Positions 52,681 to 62,473 of a DNA stretch of 64,000 nt are shown one piece after another. A program made the position numbers and the translations under genes. The stretch lies in assembly GCF_001721295.1 (NCBI RefSeq), contig NZ_MDDS01000012.1, positions 1-64,000 on the forward strand, given 5' to 3'. Under the pieces are notes generated by a model. The model saw only the letters and a list, made by a program, of their open reading frames with translations, was not told the origin of the DNA and ran no database searches. Within the stretch, counting starts at the first letter, position 1; each line of letters starts with the position of its first letter. Origin of the DNA: Sphingomonas turrisvirgatae. GTDB lineage: Bacteria; Pseudomonadota; Alphaproteobacteria; Sphingomonadales; Sphingomonadaceae.

Positions 52681-53111
52681 TTTTACTCGATACCAATGTC
52701 GTCTCCGAAAGCCGCAAGCTCGGGAGCGGCCGGGCAGATGCGGGTTTCGTGGCATGGCTGGAAGCGGTCGCCCCGGACACGACGTACCTTTCTGCCATGA
52801 CCATTTTCGAGCTGGAACATGGAGTGCTCAGGATGGAGCGTCGGGATCCTGTGCAAGGTCCCATGCTCCGCCGTTGGCTGATAAATACGGTGTATCCGAC
52901 ATTTGAAGGGCGGGTGCTTGCGATGTCAGCGGAAATTGCGACGCGTTGCGCGCAGCTTCATGCCCCCGACCCGAAAAGTGAGCGGGATGCATGGATTGCA
53001 GCCACTGCACTGGTGCACGGCATGACGCTGGCAACACAGAATGTTTCGGACTTCACGGCGACGGGCGTCCCGATCGTCGATCCGTGGCAAGCTGGCGTCG
53101 CCGACAACTGA
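52677..53111 (+). CDS. vapC: PIN-domain toxin VapC/FitB-like
   Basis: A 144-residue PIN-domain ribonuclease. Acidic residues at MILLDTNVVSE, TIFELEHGV, ERDAWIAATAL and TQNVSDF form the metal site. Such toxins cut tRNA or rRNA. The ATG overlaps the antitoxin stop by 4 bp. The longer frame from 52623 would overlap the antitoxin and is not used. Confidence 0.85.
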   Translation: MILLDTNVVSESRKLGSGRADAGFVAWLEAVAPDTTYLSAMTIFELEHGVLRMERRDPVQGPMLRRWLINTVYPTFEGRVLAMSAEIATRCAQLHAPDPKSERDAWIAATALVHGMTLATQNVSDFTATGVPIVDPWQAGVADN

Positions 53112-53441
53112 TTCCGCTGTTTGGCTTGGGTTGTCGCGCAAAAAATGCGCCTGCGTTCGCGGGCGTAGTCTCGACATAGACATGCGAGCAACGCTGAACC
53201 CGCAATCCCCCACTCCAACTCGCAGAGCGCGTCGACCAAAGAGCGTGATCCATTGCGGTACTTCGGTGGCGGAGCGCTCGTGTGCAGTAAAATCGCTACC
53301 CAGGTTGGACCTTCCGCGCAGTCGTAATGCGGCAGCTCTGGAAAAATCTGCGGCAATTCCGTTTGACGCAGGTGTGATGCCCACCATAGCTGGGTGCAGG
53401 ACGGGCCTTGGCAGGGCGTACTCCACTGAGGAGGCGCGAAG
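53112..53441. other. Intergenic region before the lasso-locus regulators
   Basis: No gene is supported in this 330-bp stretch. A possible promoter (TTGACG at about 53364, fair spacing to CATAGC) points toward the XRE gene. Confidence 0.35.
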
Positions 53442-53852
53442 ATGTCGTTTAGTCGCGAAGCTTATGATGACGAAGCTCCACTCGATTTCGTGAAGGAACG
53501 ATCGGGCCGGCGCATTGAAGAGGCGCGCAAGCGCGAAGGGATTACCCAGCGCGAACTCGCCAAGGCGCTCGGCATCGGCGTGCGCTGGCTCCGCGAAATC
53601 GAGTCGGGCAACCCTAAGGTGCGGCTCGATGATCATCTGCGCTGCGCCTATCAGCTCGATATCTCGACCGGCCACATCCTGATCCCGCTCATGTTTGCCA
53701 GCCAGAAGATGGCGTTCCCGCGGCAGCTTGCGGCCGGCGATCTGCGGGAGTTCGAACGGCTCTGCGTCGAAATCATCGCCAAGCGCCAGCTCGAACAACT
53801 GACCGCGGCGCTGACGCCGAAATGGCGGACGCCCTTCGCAGCGTCCGGATGA
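53442..53852 (+). CDS. XRE-family DNA-binding regulator
   Basis: A 136-residue protein with an XRE helix-turn-helix (ARKREGITQRELAKALGIGVRWLREIESGNPKV, residues about 28-60) and a C-terminal helical tail. It is followed 1 bp later by a GntR-family gene, so the two are co-expressed. Position suggests control of the lasso locus or of the preceding toxin-antitoxin genes. Confidence 0.75.
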   Translation: MSFSREAYDDEAPLDFVKERSGRRIEEARKREGITQRELAKALGIGVRWLREIESGNPKVRLDDHLRCAYQLDISTGHILIPLMFASQKMAFPRQLAAGDLREFERLCVEIIAKRQLEQLTAALTPKWRTPFAASG

Positions 53853-53853
53853 C

Positions 53854-54480
53854 ATGTCGTTCGAGGGCAGCACGCAGGAACGCGTCTACCGCGCGCTCAA
53901 GGAAGAATATCTCGATGGGATGTTCCATGCCGGCATGCGCCTGGACCTGCATGCAGTGGCTGATCGGCATCGCGCGAGCACCACGCCGGTGCGGGAGGCC
54001 ATCCAGCGCATGGTGGGCGAGCAACTCCTCGAAGCCCATCCCGACGGCGGTATCCGCGTCATCTGCCCAGAACTCGACACGCTGGCTGGCCTCTATATCT
54101 GGAACGCTCAGCACCTGCTCGGAACATTGCGTTTTGTCGACACGGCCATGCTGCGTGCATCACTGCGCTTCTTTCGGGATCGAATGCCTGGTTCAGCCCC
54201 CGGCGACCATGCAGCGTTCACCGCAATCCTGTTCCGCGCGATCGGTGAAGCGACCGGCAATGCGGAGTTCCCCGGTCAGATCCAGCGTATGAGCGAGCGG
54301 CTTCATTATTCACGACTCGCCGAGGCCCGCCTGTTCGACGACTCTGACAGGGAGCTTCGTACCTTCCTGCGAAATGGCAATATCGACGTACGGACGAACC
54401 TTCGAAGGCGCATCATTGCATATCATCGGCGTCGAATTGACCATGTCGGAACGATATTCAAAGAGCTCAAGCGCCGGTAA
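53854..54480 (+). CDS. GntR-family transcriptional regulator (FCD-like)
   Basis: A 208-residue protein with a GntR winged helix (VYRALKEEYLDGMF, RASTTPVREAIQRMVGEQLLE) and a helical effector domain. The metal-binding His residues of FCD domains are not clear, so the ligand is unknown. As I recall, GntR regulators accompany several isopeptidase-type lasso loci; here the gene sits 150 bp before the precursor gene. Confidence 0.8.
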   Translation: MSFEGSTQERVYRALKEEYLDGMFHAGMRLDLHAVADRHRASTTPVREAIQRMVGEQLLEAHPDGGIRVICPELDTLAGLYIWNAQHLLGTLRFVDTAMLRASLRFFRDRMPGSAPGDHAAFTAILFRAIGEATGNAEFPGQIQRMSERLHYSRLAEARLFDDSDRELRTFLRNGNIDVRTNLRRRIIAYHRRRIDHVGTIFKELKRR

Positions 54481-54630
54481 GCTGCGTGATGACATAGTGA
54501 AGCAGTAATTTACGCCCGGCCGCCGCGTATACTCGGCAGAATTTGCGCGGAATATTCAGCGGGAGCAGCCTTCCGCAGGCTTACACTTGCGATTGCCGAC
54601 ATTCCGTCAGGCAATGCAAGGAGAAGTACC

Positions 54631-54750
54631 ATGCAGAAGGAAGTGTTCGAGCTGGGCATCGCCAGCGAAGAAACGAAGGGCATCCCGGTTGTCGGTGAGC
54701 CGGACGAGTTCGGCCTGCAGAAGCTCGAAGCCGGCCTTTCCGACGACTGA
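54631..54750 (+). CDS. Lasso-peptide precursor (astexin-like)
   Basis: A 39-residue precursor. The leader is only 16 residues and ends ELGIASEETK, with Thr at -2 as required for lasso maturation; the 23-residue core starts GIPVVGEPD. Gly1 would form the isopeptide bond with Asp9, a nine-residue ring like astexin's GLSQGVEPD as I remember it. AAGGAG precedes ATG 54631; the upstream frame is open but has no ATG, GTG or TTG before a stop nearby. Downstream genes B and C confirm the class. Confidence 0.85.
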   Translation: MQKEVFELGIASEETKGIPVVGEPDEFGLQKLEAGLSDD

Positions 54751-54802
54751 TCGAGCGGGCGCACGGTGCTAGCCGTGCGCCTCTTTTCCGGAGCGCCCGC
54801 TC

Positions 54803-55447
54803 ATGCATCTCACCAGTCCAGATGGTGTCCATTTCTGCTTGCTGGGCGAGCGCTCCATCTTCCTCGACGTCGAGCGTGACCGCTATTTCGCCGCTTCGCC
54901 TGAGACGACGCAGGCGCTGGTTCGGGCGATCAACGGAACATCTTTGCTGGGATCCGACGAGGCCAGGCTCCAGCCGCTGCTCAACCAAGGCTTGCTGTGC
55001 CTCAGCCAAGATCCTTCACGCCCGCTGGGCGAGACCATCGCCGCCAAGGCGACGCGCGACCTTAGCAAAAAAGGAGTCCCTTCACTGGACCTCATTTGCC
55101 TCGCAACGATGCTGCAACTTCGCGCGCAACATCAACTGCGCCGCGGCGGGTTGGCTACGATCATTGCCGCGCGAATGCACACCTGTCCGGGCACCCGGAG
55201 TCGAGCGATCGAAGATGTTGCCGCGGCCCATCGAGCCGCTGATCTGATAATCTCCCCGCATCAGCGCTGCCTGATGAAGTCCGTCGGACTGTTCGACCTG
55301 CTAATTCGAAGCGGCCACCGCCCAACTTTCATCATGGGTGTCCGCGACTATCCGTTCACGGCGCATGCCTGGGTCCAGCTTGGCGACATGGTGATCGGCG
55401 ACAAGCAGGAGCGGGTCGCGCACTATCGGCCAATTCTGGCCGTCTAA
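54803..55447 (+). CDS. Lasso-peptide leader peptidase B (RRE fused to protease)
   Basis: A 214-residue protein. The N-terminal about 80 residues form a PqqD-like recognition element (SIFLDVERDRYFAASPETTQ) that binds the leader. The C-terminal transglutaminase-like protease has catalytic Cys in HQRCLMKSVGLFDLL and His in YPFTAHAWVQLGD. It removes the leader after the conserved Thr-Lys. It overlaps the cyclase start by 1 bp (TAATG). Confidence 0.88.
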   Translation: MHLTSPDGVHFCLLGERSIFLDVERDRYFAASPETTQALVRAINGTSLLGSDEARLQPLLNQGLLCLSQDPSRPLGETIAAKATRDLSKKGVPSLDLICLATMLQLRAQHQLRRGGLATIIAARMHTCPGTRSRAIEDVAAAHRAADLIISPHQRCLMKSVGLFDLLIRSGHRPTFIMGVRDYPFTAHAWVQLGDMVIGDKQERVAHYRPILAV

Positions 55448-57186
55448 TGACGCTTCGCTTCCTCGCCGTCATCGAGCGCCGCAATGGCAGAGGCATCTCT
55501 GTCGGACCCACTCGGTTGGCGGCACTCGGCCTGAAGCCTGTGCCAACGCCCGCGCAATTGACGCTCTGGACTAACGATACAGCTTCGGTGATGAACACCG
55601 CATCCGGCCGAGCTTTCGTGCTTGGCCGGTTGTTCACTCGATCGGATCAACCCGAACGGGTTAGGGCGCTGGATCGAACTTTCGAGCAGCATGATGGTCT
55701 GCCGACGCTGCTTACAGACCGGTATTGGGGACAATATGTCACCATATCGCGATGCGCGCTGGGATCGGTGCAGGTCTATCGAGATCCCAGCGGCGCGATC
55801 CCATGCTATGTTCGCGAGACCGCTGACGAAATCTTCCTGTTCTCGGACCTCGATCTGGCCATCGCGGCGGGCGTCGTCGTTCCGACGATCAATTGGGATG
55901 CGATGGCTGCATGCCTGCTGCGACCCGCGCTTCGATGCACAAAGACGGTGGTCCGCGATGTGTACGAGATCCCTCAAGGCTGGGTTCTTGGTGTCGGCGG
56001 CGCGAAATATGCGGCGTTGAGGCAGCATTGGTCACCCTGGAAATACGTGCGACCGACTGGTCTGCATCGATCCGATCTTCGCGATGCGCTCCAAGCTGCC
56101 GTGGTCGGTACCGTTCGTGCGCTCGCCAGTGAATTTTCGCGAATCCAGCTTTGCCTTTCCGGCGGCGTCGATTCCTCGATCGTCGCGGCGGCGCTGGCTG
56201 GCACGAACACAGTCTGCTTCAATCTGGTTTCACCAGGGCCGGAAGGGGACGAACTCGGTTTCGCCAGGATCGTCGCCGATCACGTCGAGCTGGAACTGGT
56301 CGACAGGTCCTACAGGCTGGACGACATCGCGATCACCCGCTCAAGCGCGCTTCATTTACCACGACCGGTTGGCTCTCCGGGGCGCCAGGCTTTTGACGAG
56401 GCCAACCGCCGCCTCGCAAACGAAATCTCGGCCGAAGCGGTCTTCTCCGGAAATGGCGGCGACAATGTATTCTGTTTCACGCAGTCCGCCACGCCGATCG
56501 CTGACCGGTTGAAGTCAAGGGGACAGCGGATAGGCGCATGGCGTACCGTCGCGGACATTTGCGAACTGACGGGATGCAGCGTGTGGGAGGCCGTGTCGCG
56601 GGCGCTCCGCAAAATACCCAAGAGCGCTGCCCGTTATCATTGGGCGAGCGATCTGCGCTTTGTTCATCCCGAGCTGGCGGCTGCGCAAGGGTCTGCGGAG
56701 GCGCACCATAGCTGGCTTGCTGCACCTGCCGGCGCTTTGCCGGGGCGGGCCGCTCACATTGCAGCGCTGCTGCGCCCGCAGAATTTCAGCGAAGGCTTTC
56801 CTCGCGCCGAGCCGATCGAGTTGATCACGCCGATGCTGGCGCAACCGATCGTTGAACTGTGCTTGGCGATCCAGACCTGGCAGTGGGTTGAGGGCGGCCG
56901 AGACCGGGCGGCCGCCCGAGATGCCTTCGCCAACATGCTTCCCGAGGCGATATGCGACCGACGTACGAAAGGAGGACCGGGCGCCTTCTACCGGCAGATC
57001 GTCGATCGCTACCGAACGGCGATCAAGGAGCAGCTGTTGGACGGCGAGTTGAGCGCTCGCAAGCTCATCGATCGCTCAGCAATCGAAGCCTTCTTCCAGC
57101 GCCCGGTCGACGAGCAAGGGGATGCCTATGTGCGCATCCTGACGCTGAGCGATGCGGAATCCTGGGCCCGCAATTGCCTCAGCTAG
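55447..57186 (+). CDS. Lasso-peptide cyclase C (asparagine-synthetase-like)
   Basis: A 579-residue ATP-dependent cyclase. The pyrophosphatase loop is LCLSGGVDSSIVAAAL at about 237-252, followed by AEAVFSGNGGDNVF. The N-terminal glutaminase-like domain lacks the catalytic Cys2 of asparagine synthetase, as usual in lasso cyclases. It activates the Asp9 side chain as an AMP ester and joins it to Gly1. Its 3' end overlaps the convergent isopeptidase gene by 8 bp. Confidence 0.9.
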   Translation: MTLRFLAVIERRNGRGISVGPTRLAALGLKPVPTPAQLTLWTNDTASVMNTASGRAFVLGRLFTRSDQPERVRALDRTFEQHDGLPTLLTDRYWGQYVTISRCALGSVQVYRDPSGAIPCYVRETADEIFLFSDLDLAIAAGVVVPTINWDAMAACLLRPALRCTKTVVRDVYEIPQGWVLGVGGAKYAALRQHWSPWKYVRPTGLHRSDLRDALQAAVVGTVRALASEFSRIQLCLSGGVDSSIVAAALAGTNTVCFNLVSPGPEGDELGFARIVADHVELELVDRSYRLDDIAITRSSALHLPRPVGSPGRQAFDEANRRLANEISAEAVFSGNGGDNVFCFTQSATPIADRLKSRGQRIGAWRTVADICELTGCSVWEAVSRALRKIPKSAARYHWASDLRFVHPELAAAQGSAEAHHSWLAAPAGALPGRAAHIAALLRPQNFSEGFPRAEPIELITPMLAQPIVELCLAIQTWQWVEGGRDRAAARDAFANMLPEAICDRRTKGGPGAFYRQIVDRYRTAIKEQLLDGELSARKLIDRSAIEAFFQRPVDEQGDAYVRILTLSDAESWARNCLS

Positions 57187-59296
57187 GTTCGGCTTTGCCC
57201 GCTCGGTCACGCAGCTCGCGCCACCGTTCCAAATCTTCAGGCCGCGCATACAGGCCGGCATCGCCCTTAAGCCAGAAGCTGAACCACGCAATGTAGCGAT
57301 TGTACATGGCAAGGCGGTGCGCCGGCTGCCATTTCATATGATGCTCATCGGGGAAGACGATGAGATCCATGATGCCGCCCGCCTCTCGCAGCGACGTAAA
57401 CGTCTCCAGCGCAGCGAGATACTCGTCATCTGATGCCTGGACCAGCAGCGGCGTCCGAAATCGTTCCGCGTTTCTCGCGATCGAGAATGTGTTCCAGAAC
57501 GCCGGAGCGTCATCGATATATCGGGGGTAGAGATACGTCCGCAGATTATCCCAACCGTTCTGACCGAGCAGCGGCGCGTGGGTCTTTGGTTCGGTACAGC
57601 ACCCGCTCAGTGCGGCTGCAGCAAAGAGGCGACTGTTGAGCATGGCGTATTTGGCCGACACGGCGCCATCGCTGAGGCCAGTGATGCCCACTCGCTTGGG
57701 GTCGATCAGACCGCGGCGATCGAGCAGTTCGATGCCCGATGCGAACGCCGACATGACGCTCTTTCGATCGGCCCAGTCACCGTAATCGAGCTTCGCCCGC
57801 TCGACATGGTTCTTTGTCGGCTGCATCAGCGAGAGCTGTGTCGGCCGCTCGAAGCTGAGTACGGCAAAACCCTGCGCGGCCAAGGCAAAGATTGGATATT
57901 CATCGCCTGTTCCCCCACGCAGGAACTCGCGCGTGCGATACTGAACGATGATGAGCGGGACGCGCTCGCCTGGTTTGCGCGATAGTGGCAGGACCAGATC
58001 CGCATAAACCGGCACGTTTCGGTTGTTGCGCCACTCAAGGCGTTCGACAGGTCCAAGCCGCAGGTGCCGAAACTCGGGATTGGGATCGAAGATCTCGCTG
58101 ATCGAGCCAGTGGCCGAGTCAAGGCTTACAATCCGACGTGGGCGGGAGGACTGCTCAAGCGTGCAGATGATCCGCTGCCTTGCCCATCGGCATCCCAGGA
58201 AGCGATCGCGCGTGGTCAGCAGATGCCGCGGCAATCCTTTCCCCGGGTGCCAGATGTAGAGCGCATCCTGGCTGTTGGCCCAGCCAGTCCGGCGCAGGAA
58301 GAGCAAGTTCTTGCCATCTTCGCTCAACGACAGGCCGTTAAAGCGCCCCTCACAACTGTCGGCCGTGCATCCGATCATTTCGCCGGATTTGAAGCGGATG
58401 TTCAGTGCGCCATCGACATATGAGCGACTGCGGTCGCGCGGGGACGACCAGGCGGCGCCACTGGCACTCGTTGAGAGCCAGTATGCCCCGTCGGGCCGCT
58501 CCTGCTTTTCAGTGATCGAACGCTGCTCAACAGGGGTTGCTGGCCTGAGTCTACCGTCCAAACTGATCGTTTCGATCAGCGTGTCGGTTGGCTCGCGATG
58601 TGAAGGCTTGTTCCGTGCAATGGGCGACCAGCGCTTGTCATAGACGAAGCCAGTCAGGCCTTCCGAATCGAGCTCGCGAAGGGCTTCGATACGCTTCGGG
58701 CGTGCTTGAAACGTCACCGCCTGCCCACCCTCGACCCAGTCGAACGCCTCCACATCAACGGGCGCGTTCGTCAATTGGCGGCTGCCTGATCCGTCCGATG
58801 CGGCAATCCAGACCTGAACATGATCGGACACCCGTTTGAGGAACGCAACATGACGACCATCGGGCGACCATGTCGGTTCGATGAGCAACGGGTCACCGGC
58901 AGTGTAATAGGCGATTGGCCCCCTCTGGAAGCGATACCGGATATAGTCGCCGCCGCGATCGATCACGCGCGGCGTGGACGGCTTGGCGAGATCAATCACG
59001 ATGAGCGCATGGCAGTAGCTGTTGGTCGTCGGCTCGGCACGGCGCAACTGGACGGCGAGCTTGGTGCCATCGGGCGATATCCCGATCGCGCTCCCGTTCC
59101 CCATCATGTCGGCTGTCGTGCCGATATCGCGCAATCGCACAAGGTCCAGGGGCACGATGTCACGGCGTGACATGGCGACCTGCTCAGGCGGTACGATATC
59201 CTCGCACTTGGCGACAGCCGGCGTCGCGGCGATCAAAGTGCCGAGAAGAACGGCGCTGAGGCTTGTGCGCAGGCAAGTTTGCGCTTCCATCACCAT
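57179..59296 (-). CDS. atxE: Lasso-peptide isopeptidase (AtxE-like, S9 family)
   Basis: A 705-residue exported protein with a signal peptide (LSAVLLGTLIAATPAVA), a beta-propeller domain (about 60-430) and an S9 alpha/beta-hydrolase domain with nucleophile GLSDGAVSA, an Asp loop QASDDEYLA and His in DEHHMKWQ. In astexin loci such enzymes open the lasso ring specifically. Its presence next to a TonB receptor implies import and breakdown of the peptide. Confidence 0.85.
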   Translation of the reverse strand: MVMEAQTCLRTSLSAVLLGTLIAATPAVAKCEDIVPPEQVAMSRRDIVPLDLVRLRDIGTTADMMGNGSAIGISPDGTKLAVQLRRAEPTTNSYCHALIVIDLAKPSTPRVIDRGGDYIRYRFQRGPIAYYTAGDPLLIEPTWSPDGRHVAFLKRVSDHVQVWIAASDGSGSRQLTNAPVDVEAFDWVEGGQAVTFQARPKRIEALRELDSEGLTGFVYDKRWSPIARNKPSHREPTDTLIETISLDGRLRPATPVEQRSITEKQERPDGAYWLSTSASGAAWSSPRDRSRSYVDGALNIRFKSGEMIGCTADSCEGRFNGLSLSEDGKNLLFLRRTGWANSQDALYIWHPGKGLPRHLLTTRDRFLGCRWARQRIICTLEQSSRPRRIVSLDSATGSISEIFDPNPEFRHLRLGPVERLEWRNNRNVPVYADLVLPLSRKPGERVPLIIVQYRTREFLRGGTGDEYPIFALAAQGFAVLSFERPTQLSLMQPTKNHVERAKLDYGDWADRKSVMSAFASGIELLDRRGLIDPKRVGITGLSDGAVSAKYAMLNSRLFAAAALSGCCTEPKTHAPLLGQNGWDNLRTYLYPRYIDDAPAFWNTFSIARNAERFRTPLLVQASDDEYLAALETFTSLREAGGIMDLIVFPDEHHMKWQPAHRLAMYNRYIAWFSFWLKGDAGLYARPEDLERWRELRDRAGKAEPS

Positions 59297-61893
59297 GTCT
59301 TGCGCACCGTCAGGCTGAAGAAGCGGCCGACCGGCGAGTAGTTGGTCGAGTCATAAGTCGGATCGATCGCCAGCGACTGGCGGATGAGATCAGGCGGCGA
59401 GTTCAGCAAATTCGACGCGGCAAGCGCCAGTTCGAGCTGATGGAACGGCGACCGTTCGGCATTGACGCGATAGGTGATCGTGGCATCGAGCGTCGTGAAG
59501 GATCCGACATCGGCGAACGGGGTGATCCGGCGATCTTGCGTCCCGCCGACATAGTTGAGGTAAGAGGTGACGGTGAGACCGCCATCCTGCCAGCTCATGC
59601 CGCCGCGGGCGCGCCAGTGCGGAGCTCGAAAGATCGTTCCCGCGAGCTGAACCGTGGGCTGGCCTGCCACCAGTATCTGCTCGCTTTCGATATAGCTGCC
59701 GCTGCCGAGCAGCGTGAGCGTGCTGGTCGATCCGATACCGAACATATAGCGGAGGCTCAGATCGACGCCCTTGATCGCCTGCCGCGAGGAGTTGCGCTGA
59801 CGGCCATCGACAATTGCCACAACCCGCGAAGCGTCGAATGGCACGCCGGCCTGGTTCGACAGTCCCGCCGGGGCATCGGCTAACGTCGCCGCGACCTGCT
59901 CGGCTGTCGGTGTCCGTGTGATCAGATGGGCGTAGTTCGGATCGGCGAACAGACCGAGCGACGAGCTGATCGGCGCGACGATCCGGTCCTTGTAATCGAC
60001 ATCGAAATAGCTGGCTTCGATCACGGCGCCCGGCAGAAAAGCTGGGCGCCATGCAAGCGTGAAGTTCAGGTTCTGGGCGCGCTCCGGCTGGAGACCCTCC
60101 GGATTGCCGCCCGTGACGTGCAGCACGGTGGATCCGGATGGGAAGGTCGATGTGCCATATGCCGTGGCCAGCCGCAGCGCCACGAACTTGTACTGGAACT
60201 CCTGGAACAGGGTGGGCGACTTGAACGACCGGCCCCAGCTGGCCTTCAGGTCGATGTCACGCACGGGTGAATAAAGGATGCCAACCTTGGGGGTCGCGAC
60301 TCCACCGAAGCCATCATAATGTTCGTAGCGGATCGCGCCGCTGAGCGTCAGCCGGTGAATGAAACTCATCGCATTGTCAGGTTCGATGAGCGGCGTGCGA
60401 AGTTCGGCAAAGCCATAGCGGCTGTCGCGCGAGCGGATGAAATCGGCCGATACGCGCTGCGTGCCCGCAACGATCGAACGCGTGAACAAGTCGAGCGTAT
60501 TGGAGCGGAAGCCACCGCCTAGCGCGATCTTGAGTGGGCCGCCCGGCAGCGACAGGAGCGTTCCCGTGAACCCGGCTTCGCCGGCCTTGAGGATGTTGTT
60601 ATAGTCGACGAGCGCCGTCTGGATCAGGTTCCCGGCAGAATAGACGCCTGTCCGCACCGCCGTGCGGCTCTCGCCATAGGTGCCCTCGACATAGCCTTCC
60701 CAGCCGGGGGCGATCTCGAATGCCAATGACGGCGACACCGAGAAGCTGGTAATCTTCGGCTGAGCAAGGGCGCCGTTCGTCAAATAGCTGGCCGTGGTCG
60801 ACGAGGCCAGCTGGAGGCGGGAGTCGCGATGCATGTAGGTGGCATCGATTTCGAAGCGGGCGGCATTCCCGAGTTGCTGATAGCCGCTCAGGATCGCGGT
60901 ATATTGCTTCAGGCTTGGGACCAGCGTCGCGGTCGGGTGGAGCACGCGTGTGAATTTGCGATCACCGGCCAGAATCGATGTTGAGCGGCTGAAGTCGCCG
61001 CTCACGAGAAAGCCTCCGGACTGCCAGTCGGTGCCGGTCGCCAGCGAATATTGCTGTTGCTCGTTGCCGCCATCGGTCGACAGGCCAAGGCGAGCAGAGG
61101 CCTGCACGCCATCGAAGCTGCGCTTCAGGATGATGTTTGCGACGCCGGCGACTGCGTCCGAGCCATAAATCGCCGACGCGCCATCGGTCACGATTTCGAT
61201 CCGGTCGAGTGCCGCGAGCGGTATGGCCGAGATATCGACGCCTTGGGACACCGCATCATAGGGCAAGCGATGGCCGTTGAGCAGCGTCAGCGTTGCATCC
61301 TGGCCGAGCCCGCGCAGGTTCAGGGTGGAGGACGAGGTCGTGTTCTGGTTGGTGCCGCCCTGATTGCCGCCGCCGGCAACCGTGGGGTTTTGTCCGCCCG
61401 AGAAGTTCTGTGGAATCGATCTGATCAGGTCGCCCAGGTTGGAAAAGCCTGCATCGGCGATCTCGCGCTGTTTGAGGATGATCGTAGGGGACATCAGTGT
61501 GGGGCCGCCGATCCGTGATCCCGTCACGACGATCCCGTCCGTGTCCGCCGGACGCTCGGCTGCTTCGTCCGGCGCTTCCGATCGCCCCCGGATCGTAATC
61601 CCGCGTTCGTCGAACGTGGCGATCAGACCAGATCCGCGAAGCAGCCGCCGAACCGCGTCCTCCGCCGTGTAAGTGCCGCTCAGCGCCGGGACTTCTTTGC
61701 CGGCCACTGCATCGGCCGAGAACAGGATCTCCTTGCCGGACTGGCGCGCGACCTTTTGCAGCGCGCTGCCCAAATCCCCTGCCTCGATGACATATGACTG
61801 GCGCGGTCCGCCTTGCGCGCCCGCCACGGTGGCAGTTAGGATGAGTGCGTAGGCAGCACTTGCGAGAAGCCGCCGCTGTAAGGTCGTGTCCAT
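59290..61893 (-). CDS. TonB-dependent receptor with N-terminal STN signalling domain
   Basis: An 867-residue outer-membrane receptor. It has a signal peptide, an STN domain (YVIEAGDLGSALQKVARQSG to about residue 105), a TonB-box-like DGIVVTGSRI, a plug (LGDLIRSIPQNFSGG) and a beta-barrel ending in aromatic FFSLTVRKTW. The STN domain would signal to the FecR nearby. Likely cargo is the lasso peptide or a ligand it carries. It overlaps the isopeptidase gene by 7 bp. Confidence 0.9.
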   Translation of the reverse strand: MDTTLQRRLLASAAYALILTATVAGAQGGPRQSYVIEAGDLGSALQKVARQSGKEILFSADAVAGKEVPALSGTYTAEDAVRRLLRGSGLIATFDERGITIRGRSEAPDEAAERPADTDGIVVTGSRIGGPTLMSPTIILKQREIADAGFSNLGDLIRSIPQNFSGGQNPTVAGGGNQGGTNQNTTSSSTLNLRGLGQDATLTLLNGHRLPYDAVSQGVDISAIPLAALDRIEIVTDGASAIYGSDAVAGVANIILKRSFDGVQASARLGLSTDGGNEQQQYSLATGTDWQSGGFLVSGDFSRSTSILAGDRKFTRVLHPTATLVPSLKQYTAILSGYQQLGNAARFEIDATYMHRDSRLQLASSTTASYLTNGALAQPKITSFSVSPSLAFEIAPGWEGYVEGTYGESRTAVRTGVYSAGNLIQTALVDYNNILKAGEAGFTGTLLSLPGGPLKIALGGGFRSNTLDLFTRSIVAGTQRVSADFIRSRDSRYGFAELRTPLIEPDNAMSFIHRLTLSGAIRYEHYDGFGGVATPKVGILYSPVRDIDLKASWGRSFKSPTLFQEFQYKFVALRLATAYGTSTFPSGSTVLHVTGGNPEGLQPERAQNLNFTLAWRPAFLPGAVIEASYFDVDYKDRIVAPISSSLGLFADPNYAHLITRTPTAEQVAATLADAPAGLSNQAGVPFDASRVVAIVDGRQRNSSRQAIKGVDLSLRYMFGIGSTSTLTLLGSGSYIESEQILVAGQPTVQLAGTIFRAPHWRARGGMSWQDGGLTVTSYLNYVGGTQDRRITPFADVGSFTTLDATITYRVNAERSPFHQLELALAASNLLNSPPDLIRQSLAIDPTYDSTNYSPVGRFFSLTVRKTW

Positions 61894-62027
61894 TTGAGGT
61901 CCCCCGTCAACACGCTTCCAAATTGAGCGCTGTCGGAAAGGACGCAGGCAGACGCGAACTACGGGGTTGGCGATCAAAAAAAACTAGCGAGTGCCGGGCT
62001 GCCGCCAGGCCTGCACTTGGGAGACAA

Positions 62028-62441
62028 TCAGCGTGTGTCGTGGTGCGAGCGTTTCATCAGCTCCCTTTGCGTCGGAGACGGGTAGCGGATCGCGAGCTGC
62101 AGGCTTTCGGCGATGCGCCTTGCCTTGCCCTGCAGCGCCTGGGCCACGGGCGGCGCCAGCAAGTCGTTCGTGGTCTCCGCCCAAATAGCGAGCCAACGGT
62201 CGAACATCTCTGGCGTGAGCCGCGATGCATGCGCCATATGCTTGGCGACGGGATCACCCTTGTAGCGGCCGCTCGACAGCATGACGGACGACCAGAAATC
62301 GGCGATCCGCGCCAGATGCTCGGGCCAGTCATGTACTGCTTCGATGAACACCGGCCCGATCAGCGCATCTTGGCGCACCTTGGCGTAGAACGCGTCGAGA
62401 AGCGGCCGCAGCGCGGCCTCGATGGCATCGCTATCAGGCAT
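62028..62441 (-). CDS. Group III truncated haemoglobin
   Basis: A 137-residue globin of the trHbIII type: FYAKVRQDALIGPVF, FWSSVMLSSGRYKGDPVAKHM and the proximal-His region HASRLTPEMFDRWL. It would bind haem and handle oxygen or nitric oxide. It lies between fecR and the TonB receptor on the same strand, an unexpected member of a lasso-peptide locus. Confidence 0.85.
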   Translation of the reverse strand: MPDSDAIEAALRPLLDAFYAKVRQDALIGPVFIEAVHDWPEHLARIADFWSSVMLSSGRYKGDPVAKHMAHASRLTPEMFDRWLAIWAETTNDLLAPPVAQALQGKARRIAESLQLAIRYPSPTQRELMKRSHHDTR

Positions 62442-62473
62442 TGGAAGTCTTCAGACATTTGATCGCGTTCATC

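Noticed and set aside
52926..53873. 315-codon frame on the minus strand
   Set aside because: It overlaps vapC and the XRE gene, both supported by motifs and ribosome-binding sites.
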